Shown piece after piece: positions 1 through 5,661 of a stretch of DNA of 10,073 bases. The notes under the pieces were generated by a model. The model made no database searches. It was not told the DNA's origin and saw nothing but the letters and a program-made list of their open reading frames with translations. The stretch covers positions 1 through 10,073 of the forward strand of contig JAKBCH010000062.1 of the NCBI GenBank assembly GCA_021808055.1, in the 5' to 3' direction. A program made the translations under genes and the position numbers. This DNA comes from Pseudomonadota bacterium. GTDB lineage: Bacteria > Pseudomonadota > Alphaproteobacteria > Acetobacterales > Acetobacteraceae. The stretch's first letter is position 1. Each line of letters begins with the position of its first letter.

Positions 1-38
1 CATCCAGTTTCGATCCACGCCCCCGCGCGGGGGGCGAC
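1..38 (-). CRISPR. Leader-proximal end of a type I-C CRISPR array (one repeat plus 6 nt of spacer 1)
   Basis: One 32-nt repeat occupies 7-38; on the minus strand it begins GTCGCCCCCC and ends TGGATCGAAAC. Its centre folds into a 7-bp stem (18-24 with 30-36) and a 5-nt loop (25-29). The 11 nt 3' of the stem (17-7) match the 11-nt 5' handle that Cas5d leaves on type I-C crRNAs. Bases 1-6 would be the start of the newest spacer. Orientation follows from cas2 and the leader lying on the other side. Only one repeat copy is visible, so the call rests on its I-C-like sequence, its hairpin and its position just beyond cas2. The array continues outside the window. Confidence 0.9.
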
Positions 39-142
39 CGTCTTGTTGTATCCGCAGAAATCTTCGCCGTCATCCTCAACGGATGCGCGAACCTCACCCG
101 CCCGCAAGACGAGCGGCGGCCAAGTCGGCCAATCCGAAAACA

Positions 143-156
143 ACATATTCATATGT
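143..156. promoter_or_regulatory. 14-bp palindrome overlapping the leader -35-like box
   Basis: Arms acatat (143-148) and atatgt (151-156) are separated by two bases. The palindrome overlaps the TTGACA at 159-154 and sits in the most AT-rich part of the leader. A protein binding here could affect array transcription or bend the DNA during spacer integration. No binding protein is identified; this is a candidate site only. Confidence 0.35.
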
Positions 157-172
157 CAAAGATTTTCGTGCT

Positions 173-211
173 GCGAACCTCCCGGGGAAACCCCGCTTGC
201 TTCAGGTTCGC
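173..211 (-). other. Nested inverted repeat in the leader just after cas2
   Basis: An 8-bp perfect inverted repeat (gcgaacct 173-180 with aggttcgc 204-211) encloses a smaller hairpin of cgggg (183-187), an aaa loop (188-190) and ccccg (191-195). It begins 5 nt beyond the cas2 stop codon. On the minus strand no run of T follows, so it is not a standard Rho-independent terminator. It could stabilise the 3' end of the cas mRNA, attenuate readthrough into the array, or be a conserved leader element. The fold is seen directly; the role is inference. Confidence 0.55.
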
Positions 212-215
212 GCGC

Positions 216-506
216 TCAAAACAATAGTGGCCCTTCCAGGTCCAGCGCCGGCTTCGCGCCCACATGCTCCACCCGTCTGCGCCCCTCGGCACCCAACCGG
301 TAAAAGCGCAAGCTGTCCTCCGCGGGCAGAATTTCGGCGATCAACCTGGCGCGTAATTCTACCCATTGCGCCGGATCGACCTCGCACTCAAACACTGAAT
401 TCTGCACGCGCTGGCCATAATCGAGGCACGCACGCGCCACCCGGCGCAAGCGCCGCCGCCCTGCTGGCGTTGTTGTGCCCACATCGTAGGTGATGAGCAT
501 CAACAT
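216..506 (-). CDS. cas2: CRISPR-associated endonuclease Cas2 (type I-C)
   Basis: Cas2 forms a dimer that bridges two Cas1 dimers in the integrase that inserts new spacers into the array. The 96-residue length is normal. The N-terminus MLMLITYDV is the first beta strand of the ferredoxin-like fold, with the conserved Asp at residue 8. The GQRVQNSVFEC stretch (31-41) is the usual second-strand signature. It is the last gene of the operon; its ATG lies 5 nt past the cas1 stop, with a GGAAG Shine-Dalgarno inside the end of cas1. ATG codon 3 is an alternative start that would lose two residues. The gene is followed directly by the leader. Confidence 0.96.
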   Translation of the reverse strand: MLMLITYDVGTTTPAGRRRLRRVARACLDYGQRVQNSVFECEVDPAQWVELRARLIAEILPAEDSLRFYRLGAEGRRRVEHVGAKPALDLEGPLLF

Positions 507-511
507 GGCCG

Positions 512-1546
512 TTACTTCCAGATGAAGGCGGGATAGCCATCCATATCGCCACGCAAATGCCGAGCCAGAAGCTGCGCCTGAATATGCGGCACCAAACCAA
601 GTGTCACCTTCTCATTCAGGAAGGGATGCACCAGCTCGTCCTTCTTGCGCTCCTGATAGGCCACCAGCACCGCCTTGCGGGCATCATCCGTCAGTCGCAC
701 AGCACCACCATCTTCAAACACAAAATCCTTAGGCGAGAGTTGGCGGCGGTTAATGAGGCTGAGCACCAGCCGGTCCGCCAGAACGGGGCGGAACTCTTCC
801 ATTAAATCTAGAGCCAAGCTGGCCCGGCCGGGGCAGTCGGCATGGAGAAACCCCACCTGTGGGTCCAGCCCCACGCTCTCCAGCGCCGAGCGGCAATCGT
901 GTCCCAACATGGCGTACAAGAACGAGAGCAGCGCGTTCACGGCATCAAGCGGCGGGCGACGGGAGCGCACAGAGAACGCAAACTCAGGATTGCGAATGAG
1001 GCACCTGAAGACCCCAAAATAGACCTGCGCCGCCTCGCCCTCCACCCCCCGCAACAAGGCGATATCATCGTTCAGCAAGGCGCGGCGGGTAACATCGGAG
1101 AGCCGGGCTTCGGCACCCGTCAGCGCCTCAACCGTGTCAGACGTTGATGTTTCACCATGGTCGCGCAGCGCGCGCCGGAGAACAGCACGCTGGTTTGCCG
1201 TCTTGGCCACAACAATGCCGCGGACGATGGAAGCGCCACGCGCCAGATCGTCCGCCAGACGGTACTGCCCACGGCGGAGCAGCACATTGCCGCTACGCGC
1301 GCCTTCCACGCGTGCCAGAAAGCGGCCATTCGGGTCCAGGAAGGAGACGCAGATGCCCGCCTCGGCGCAGGCCGCCATGGCCGCTGGGGAAGCGCCCGCC
1401 CGGCTGAAGCAGATGAGCCCGGAGAGCATATGCAATGGCGCTCGGCCCAGCTCCTGGCCTTCTGCCTCCACTACTAAGTTCTCGCCATCCTTGCGGATCC
1501 ACGCATTCTCTGAGGTAACGTAAATGGTATTGAGATGCCGCCGCAT
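512..1546 (-). CDS. cas1: CRISPR-associated integrase Cas1 (type I-C)
   Basis: Cas1 is the metal-dependent integrase that joins prespacers to the leader-repeat junction. At 344 residues it is normal for type I-C. The N-terminal beta domain (about 1-100) is followed by the helical catalytic domain. The metal-binding residues are visible: E169 in GVEGEAAQVYF, H235 in GFLHADCPG, and D247/E250 in ALDLMEEFRP. This is the expected E-H-D set, so the enzyme should be active. The ATG start lies 2 nt after the cas4 stop, so translation is probably coupled. No frameshift is visible. Confidence 0.97.
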   Translation of the reverse strand: MRRHLNTIYVTSENAWIRKDGENLVVEAEGQELGRAPLHMLSGLICFSRAGASPAAMAACAEAGICVSFLDPNGRFLARVEGARSGNVLLRRGQYRLADDLARGASIVRGIVVAKTANQRAVLRRALRDHGETSTSDTVEALTGAEARLSDVTRRALLNDDIALLRGVEGEAAQVYFGVFRCLIRNPEFAFSVRSRRPPLDAVNALLSFLYAMLGHDCRSALESVGLDPQVGFLHADCPGRASLALDLMEEFRPVLADRLVLSLINRRQLSPKDFVFEDGGAVRLTDDARKAVLVAYQERKKDELVHPFLNEKVTLGLVPHIQAQLLARHLRGDMDGYPAFIWK

Positions 1547-1548
1547 AT

Positions 1549-2184
1549 CTACGGTCCAACCTGCCGCTCAAGCCACGACGTAACGCGCGGCGGAGTCTGC
1601 AAGGCTTCCGGCGCACAGAGGTCATGCAGTGAGCAGGCGGTGCAGCCGGACTTGAACACAGGCGGCGGTGTACGCCCGGAGGCCAGCATGACGCGCGTTT
1701 GCTGGGCAATGTCCCGCGTCAGCGCCCGCAGGGCATCATCGAAGGTGACCTCCACGCGCCGTCGCGTGGCGCCATAAAACAACGCCCCCTGGGACACCCC
1801 ACAGCTGAACATCTCTTCCAGACAAATCGCCTGGGCACAAAGCTGCACCTCATCCGCCCGATGCGCCTTTGGTCTGCCGCGCTTGTACTCCACCGGGTAA
1901 GGCTGGCCGCCGTGCATCTCCACCACATCCGCCTTGCCCGCCACACCCAGGGTGAAGGAGCGTAAGCTGAGCGCACGCAGAATTTTAACACCTTGTCGAC
2001 GTTCCGGCGGCCCGGTATCGGCGCGCTGGTGCAGAACACGGCCTTCCGCCGTCGCCGTGTCCTCCGCCCAAAGCTGCTCCACATGGATGAGCGCGCATTG
2101 CCGGGGACAGAACAAAAAATGCTGCAAGGCCGAGAGCGGAATCAGCGCCTCTTCCTGCGCCTCCGTTCCCGGCTTCAGGCTCAC
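1549..2184 (-). CDS. cas4: CRISPR-associated exonuclease Cas4 (RecB-like, 4Fe-4S)
   Basis: Cas4 works with Cas1-Cas2 in type I-C to trim prespacers and enforce PAM choice and orientation. The 211-residue protein has the four cysteines expected to hold a 4Fe-4S cluster: C26 in FCPRQC, and C181, C184 and C190 near the C-terminus. The RecB nuclease motifs are present: H52, D86 in GKADVVE, E99 and K101 in PVEYKRG, and Q114 in QLCAQA. The start is GTG (minus strand 2184-2182), overlapping the cas7 stop as GTGA. That 4-nt overlap suggests coupled translation. It is a separate gene here, not fused to cas1. Confidence 0.95.
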   Translation of the reverse strand: MSLKPGTEAQEEALIPLSALQHFLFCPRQCALIHVEQLWAEDTATAEGRVLHQRADTGPPERRQGVKILRALSLRSFTLGVAGKADVVEMHGGQPYPVEYKRGRPKAHRADEVQLCAQAICLEEMFSCGVSQGALFYGATRRRVEVTFDDALRALTRDIAQQTRVMLASGRTPPPVFKSGCTACSLHDLCAPEALQTPPRVTSWLERQVGP

Positions 2185-3146
2185 CGCTCGATCAGCTCCA
2201 CGCCAGCGGGCAGGTTGTCGCGGTTCACGCGGATTTCGTAGTCGTCGAAACTACGGGCGGGCGGCCAGTTATCCGTGGCGTCATCGCCGATGGCGTGGGT
2301 CTGCCCCTTAAAGCGACGCAGCGTGGTGATGCGCCCGAACAATTCGTGCGACGGCGCCTTGCCCAACGCGCAGTCGTGTTGGAAGATAAACAATTTGCGC
2401 TTGGCCATCTCGCCCCGCGCGGCAGAACGGTCGTGCTCGAACATGTTCTGGTCCAACGCCTCAAACAGCACGTCCAGGTCTTCTTGCGAAAAGCCGGTGC
2501 CCTTGGTCTCATGCGAGGCCAGCGGCGCGGAGACATAGCCATGCACGCGATATAGCCCGTAGGGGATGATGTGCTTGCGGCCCATTGTGCGCTTATCGCC
2601 ACGTTTTTCGTCATCCCCCTCGGCAAGGTCTTTCTTCTCCTTCTCGCTGGTCGCCGCCATGCGGGTAATGGAGATTTCCAGGGGCAGCACCGGCTCGACA
2701 GACTCCGCAAAATTCAACTGCACCGGGCCGCGAACCTGACCACAATTAATGCCCGTGGAGAGCACGGCACCAAAGCTGCGGATATCGAAAAAATTGTCGC
2801 ACATGAATTTGCGAACCTTCACCGCGTCTTCGTCAGTCTTTGGCGAGAGCTTGGCCGCTGTCTTCACGTCCTTGTAGTCGGGGCATTCCGCGATAAACGC
2901 TTCGCGGTGCTTCTCATTCAGCACCGCGCCTTCGGTCACGTAAATCCGGTAGCGTGGTTCCTTTTCCCGGCTCAACTCCACCCAATTGCGGATTTTGCGC
3001 TTCAGGCAAACATCGGTAACGAGCCCCCGGCTGGTCTCGGGGTCCAGCCGGGGCATATTGCCCGCGTCCGGATCGCCATTCGGGTTGCCGTTAGTCACGT
3101 CGAAAAACAGCACAAAATCATGCCGCTGCGTTAAGGGCGTACTCAT
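2181..3146 (-). CDS. cas7: Cascade backbone protein Cas7 (Csd2, type I-C)
   Basis: Cas7 forms the helical backbone that holds the crRNA spacer in the type I-C surveillance complex. The 321-residue protein shows family motifs: DVTNGNPNGDPDAGNMPR (16-33) at the start of the RRM-like fold, DIRSFGAVL (121-129), QVRGPVQ (137-143) and IPYGLYRVHGYVSA (194-207). A charged lysine/glutamate-rich loop (about 167-190) lies between core strands. The ATG overlaps the cas8c stop by 4 nt (ATGA). A strong purine-rich ribosome-binding site (GAGGGAG, minus strand 3160-3154) lies 7 nt upstream, fitting a subunit needed in about seven copies per complex. Confidence 0.96.
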   Translation of the reverse strand: MSTPLTQRHDFVLFFDVTNGNPNGDPDAGNMPRLDPETSRGLVTDVCLKRKIRNWVELSREKEPRYRIYVTEGAVLNEKHREAFIAECPDYKDVKTAAKLSPKTDEDAVKVRKFMCDNFFDIRSFGAVLSTGINCGQVRGPVQLNFAESVEPVLPLEISITRMAATSEKEKKDLAEGDDEKRGDKRTMGRKHIIPYGLYRVHGYVSAPLASHETKGTGFSQEDLDVLFEALDQNMFEHDRSAARGEMAKRKLFIFQHDCALGKAPSHELFGRITTLRRFKGQTHAIGDDATDNWPPARSFDDYEIRVNRDNLPAGVELIER

Positions 3147-3523
3147 TTTTCTTCTCCCTCTTCCTGCGTGGCTTCACCCGGACCACGCCAGGCGCGCTCG
3201 TGATAATAGCCAACGGCAAAACGCCCCTGCTCCTCCAGCCTCAGCGTCTTTGGAAATTCAGTCGGCAGATGGCCAAAAATCTCGTTGAGCCGTGACTCAA
3301 CCCATTTGCCCTTGCCGCGTTTCAGGGCATCGGAGATATGGTTGCGTGCGCTGCGCAACAATGTCCCGAACACGCGGGCGGGGGTGGCCGAGGCGGCACC
3401 ATAATAGCGGTCGGCAATGCTGGCGTTTACCTTGCCAAGGGCCGCGTATTGGGCGGCCTCCAGCACGGCGAACAATCGGCCCAACTGGTAGGCTGGATCA
3501 GGGTTTTCGATATCGCGTGCCAC
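3143..3523 (-). CDS. cas11c: Internal small subunit Cas11c, translated from within cas8c
   Basis: Type I-C systems are known to make a small subunit, Cas11c, by internal initiation near the 3' end of cas8c in the same frame. Here codon 461 of cas8c is GTG (minus strand 3523-3521). An AAGGAG Shine-Dalgarno ends 9 nt upstream of it. Initiation there gives a 126-residue helical protein starting just before the NPDPAYQLGRLFAVLEAAQ segment, about the expected size. Cas11c lines the belly of the complex and binds the displaced DNA strand. The ATG at codon 431 lacks a visible Shine-Dalgarno, and GTG at codon 480 would start inside the conserved segment. The family mechanism is established; the exact start here is inference. 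Confidence 0.75.
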   Translation of the reverse strand: MARDIENPDPAYQLGRLFAVLEAAQYAALGKVNASIADRYYGAASATPARVFGTLLRSARNHISDALKRGKGKWVESRLNEIFGHLPTEFPKTLRLEEQGRFAVGYYHERAWRGPGEATQEEGEEK

Positions 3524-4903
3524 GGGCAGCGTCTCCTTGGAACGGCGGTTGATACAGGCTTTGATGACGGCGGCATGCCAGCCAGTGAACTTGTCTCCCG
3601 CGCGCAGGCGCATGATGACGGCGGCGAGCAATGTGCGCGGATAGGGCTGGCCGGAAAGCACGGCACGGGTTGTTTCCCCGGCCAGAAGCGGGGGTACATC
3701 CTTTTCTAACTCAAAAAAACTCTTTCCGAAACCTGGTCGAACCGTAGTCTGGACAAGCAGATTTCTAATTGATGGCGGTTTTCTCCAGGGCTCTGGCTCA
3801 ATTCGCAACGCTTCAAAATGGCGAGCCAGACGCTGGAAAAAATTGCCGAAACTGTCCACCAGCCAGAACCGCACCGCCAGCCGGGCGGCGTTTGGTGCCA
3901 GGCCCAGAATGTAAAATCGCGTGCCCGGCTCAAGGTTTGGAAGGCCACGCGGCGGACGGCCTTCACGAACATCCTTGAGCGTGTCGCGTAACTTATTGGC
4001 CTCGGATGGATCGTCTGGCGGCTCCATGCCCATGGCCATGGCCTCTTCCGCGGCGGCGGCGGCTTGTTCGCCAAACCCCTCGGCATCGGCCCAGAAGGCG
4101 ATGGTGGTATCGCCGATCTTCAGCCTGTTGCTACTGCTTCTGTCCAGCAGCCGGTTTAAGGCGGTGCCATAACGGAAGGCCGCCTGCACGGAAGTTGGGG
4201 CATTGGCGCCACTCTCCGCGCCATAAGACGTGAAGGCATCGGCATTATATGAAACAAGCTTGGCGCCAGAGCTTTGTGCGCCATCGACCCCTTTTACGGA
4301 AGGATGCAATTCCGTGATCGGCGCTTCTTCCCCCGTGACCAAGCAAATTCGTGTCTGCCAGATTTCTCTCGGCTCTTCGATCAGAAGCTGTGCCGCGGGG
4401 CGCTCGTGCAGATATTCCAACCTCCCACCCGCCAAACCAAACACGATGTTCTTGTCCAGCATGTCAGGCGCGAAGCGGCTGTCGCTTTCGAAAGTTTCCG
4501 GCTTCCACGTATCAGTGAAAGCCAGCAAGGCGCGAAGCCCGGCATCGTTTGTGCCAACCAAGCGTTCGCGGTGCAGCCGCGCGAATTCAGAATGTTCTTT
4601 CTCAAAAAAACGGACCAATTTCTTGTCCTTGTCCCGGCCAATACCCAGCGTGTAGGCAGTTTTGTCCCACAAGAAATTACTGGAGACACCCGAGGTACGA
4701 ATAACCGCCTGCGGCACCACCAACCGCTTGGGCTGCGGTTTCTTGCCCGTGTAATCGGTTAAGTCCTCAACCTTGGCGATGCTGCCATCTTCATTCAGCC
4801 ACAGGCACAGCCCGATGGATTCGCGCGAATATCCTGGCGGCTCCGCATCGCCACGCGCCGCCATGCGTCCATAATACTGGTTAAGCGCCTGCAGAACCGT
4901 CAT
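3143..4903 (-). CDS. cas8c: Cascade large subunit Cas8c (Csd1, type I-C)
   Basis: Cas8c is the large subunit of the type I-C complex; it recognises the PAM, helps open the DNA and recruits Cas3. The 586 residues are close to the family length. The N-terminus MTVLQALNQYYGRM, the RTSGVSSNFLWDKTAYTLG region (69-87) and the C-terminal AYQLGRLFAVLEAAQ segment (471-485) are characteristic of Csd1. The C-terminal helical part also encodes the separate small subunit Cas11c. The ATG overlaps the cas5 stop by 4 nt (ATGA). The alanine/glutamate-rich stretch around 279-290 looks like a surface helix. No disruption is seen. Confidence 0.95.
   Translation of the reverse strand: MTVLQALNQYYGRMAARGDAEPPGYSRESIGLCLWLNEDGSIAKVEDLTDYTGKKPQPKRLVVPQAVIRTSGVSSNFLWDKTAYTLGIGRDKDKKLVRFFEKEHSEFARLHRERLVGTNDAGLRALLAFTDTWKPETFESDSRFAPDMLDKNIVFGLAGGRLEYLHERPAAQLLIEEPREIWQTRICLVTGEEAPITELHPSVKGVDGAQSSGAKLVSYNADAFTSYGAESGANAPTSVQAAFRYGTALNRLLDRSSSNRLKIGDTTIAFWADAEGFGEQAAAAAEEAMAMGMEPPDDPSEANKLRDTLKDVREGRPPRGLPNLEPGTRFYILGLAPNAARLAVRFWLVDSFGNFFQRLARHFEALRIEPEPWRKPPSIRNLLVQTTVRPGFGKSFFELEKDVPPLLAGETTRAVLSGQPYPRTLLAAVIMRLRAGDKFTGWHAAVIKACINRRSKETLPVARDIENPDPAYQLGRLFAVLEAAQYAALGKVNASIADRYYGAASATPARVFGTLLRSARNHISDALKRGKGKWVESRLNEIFGHLPTEFPKTLRLEEQGRFAVGYYHERAWRGPGEATQEEGEEK
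3533..3538 (-). promoter_or_regulatory. Internal Shine-Dalgarno AAGGAG for cas11c
   Basis: AAGGAG on the minus strand lies inside cas8c, 9 nt upstream of the in-frame GTG codon at 3523-3521. It is a near-perfect match to the anti-Shine-Dalgarno sequence and decides the proposed cas11c start. Confidence 0.7.
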
Positions 4904-5580
4904 GCTACCAGCCCTTCAGTTGCTAGTCTGGCTACGTCCAGCACGCCGCCTTCCAGCCTGGCGCGGAAGAAACGGGACGTGTTGTCGTGGGCAAAGTCGA
5001 TCTCGTGCAGCATCCAGCCGAGATCACGGTTTTGCTCCGCTTCAGGCAGCTCACTGGCGGGCGAAGCCGCCCCCTCCGGAACCAACGCAAAATCTGCCGT
5101 GAATTCCCGCACGCCCAGGCAGGGCCGATGGAAGCACTGTCCGGATTCCGCCCGGCGGTTGAACATGGCGATGTGCTTGGCCTCGGTGTCTCCCTCCCGG
5201 GCCTTTTCGGTGAGGGTAAAATGCGCCTCAATGACATAAGCCACATCGCGCAGCAGGGTGGTGGAGCGCTGCGTACCCACCCCGCCGCCAGCGGAAAGCC
5301 ACAGGCCTTTCAAATCCCCGCGCTTCATCGCGCTGCGTGCGGTCGATTCGGGGATCTTGTTGTTCACCTCATTGCGGCGGATCGTTTGGAAGCGGATCGG
5401 CTTCAGCACATGAATCCGGTCCACATGCCACAGGATGGCAGGCTTCCAATGGATCGCCTCCAGAATCCCGCGCGCGGCGGAAGGTGTCATCACGTCATAC
5501 GAGACGCGCTCCACCTTCATCTCAGGGCGCGTGAAGCAGGCATATTGCCCCCACACATGCAGACGGACGCCGTAAGCCAT
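4900..5580 (-). CDS. cas5: Cas5c/Cas5d pre-crRNA endoribonuclease and Cascade subunit (type I-C)
   Basis: In type I-C, which lacks Cas6, Cas5 cleaves the pre-crRNA at the base of the repeat hairpin and stays bound to the 5' handle. The 226-residue protein has the RRM-like N-terminus (GVRLHVWGQYACFTRPEMKVERVSYDV, residues 4-30, shown here as GVRLHVWGQYACF then TRPEMKVERVSYDV), a glycine-rich loop AGGGVGTQRS (97-106) and KHIAMFNRR (135-143). K135-H136 correspond to the catalytic Lys-His pair of Bacillus halodurans Cas5d. The position expected to match its catalytic Tyr46 is H44 here (ILEAIHWKP). The ATG lies 81 nt after the cas3 stop, with GGAG 10 nt upstream. It overlaps cas8c by 4 nt. Confidence 0.94.
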   Translation of the reverse strand: MAYGVRLHVWGQYACFTRPEMKVERVSYDVMTPSAARGILEAIHWKPAILWHVDRIHVLKPIRFQTIRRNEVNNKIPESTARSAMKRGDLKGLWLSAGGGVGTQRSTTLLRDVAYVIEAHFTLTEKAREGDTEAKHIAMFNRRAESGQCFHRPCLGVREFTADFALVPEGAASPASELPEAEQNRDLGWMLHEIDFAHDNTSRFFRARLEGGVLDVARLATEGLVA

Positions 5581-5598
5581 AACGTGGACGCTCCGAAT

Positions 5599-5619
5599 CG
5601 CTCTCTTGCCCGCAGAGCG
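5599..5619. other. Small inverted repeat in the cas3-cas5 gap
   Basis: Arms cgctct (5599-5604) and agagcg (5614-5619) flank a 9-nt loop in the only sizeable gap (5581-5661) inside the cas operon. No T-run follows on the minus strand, so it is not a clear terminator. It could be an mRNA processing or stability element between cas3 and the Cascade genes, or chance. No promoter is obvious in the gap. Confidence 0.25.
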
Positions 5620-5661
5620 TGTTCCATTTCGGCTTCGCGCACAACCGTCTGTACTGGAATC

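Larger units (their letters stand above)
39..215 (-). promoter_or_regulatory. CRISPR leader between cas2 and the first repeat
   Basis: This 177-nt non-coding stretch separates the cas2 stop from the first repeat, where a leader is expected. It should carry the promoter for the pre-crRNA and the signals that direct Cas1-Cas2 to the first repeat. A perfect TTGACA (159-154, minus strand) is a candidate -35 box, but no good -10 lies 16-18 nt downstream, so the start site is uncertain. The 9-mer GAGGTTCGC occurs twice in the same orientation (minus strand 181-173 and 95-87), and 8 bases of it occur once inverted (204-211). The short ORFs across this stretch look like shadows. Confidence 0.75.

Noticed and set aside
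83..493. 136-codon plus-strand ORF across the leader and cas2
   Set aside because: It runs antisense through cas2 and the leader, with proline/arginine-rich low-complexity sequence.
2571..3134. 187-codon plus-strand ORF opposite cas7
   Set aside because: Antisense to cas7, which is fully explained by its motifs; no independent ribosome-binding site or domain evidence.
5581..5661. CreTA-like degenerate repeat or anti-toxin RNA in the cas3-cas5 gap
   Set aside because: By eye there is no convincing partial copy of the CRISPR repeat here or in the 7882-8277 region, only a few matching bases.
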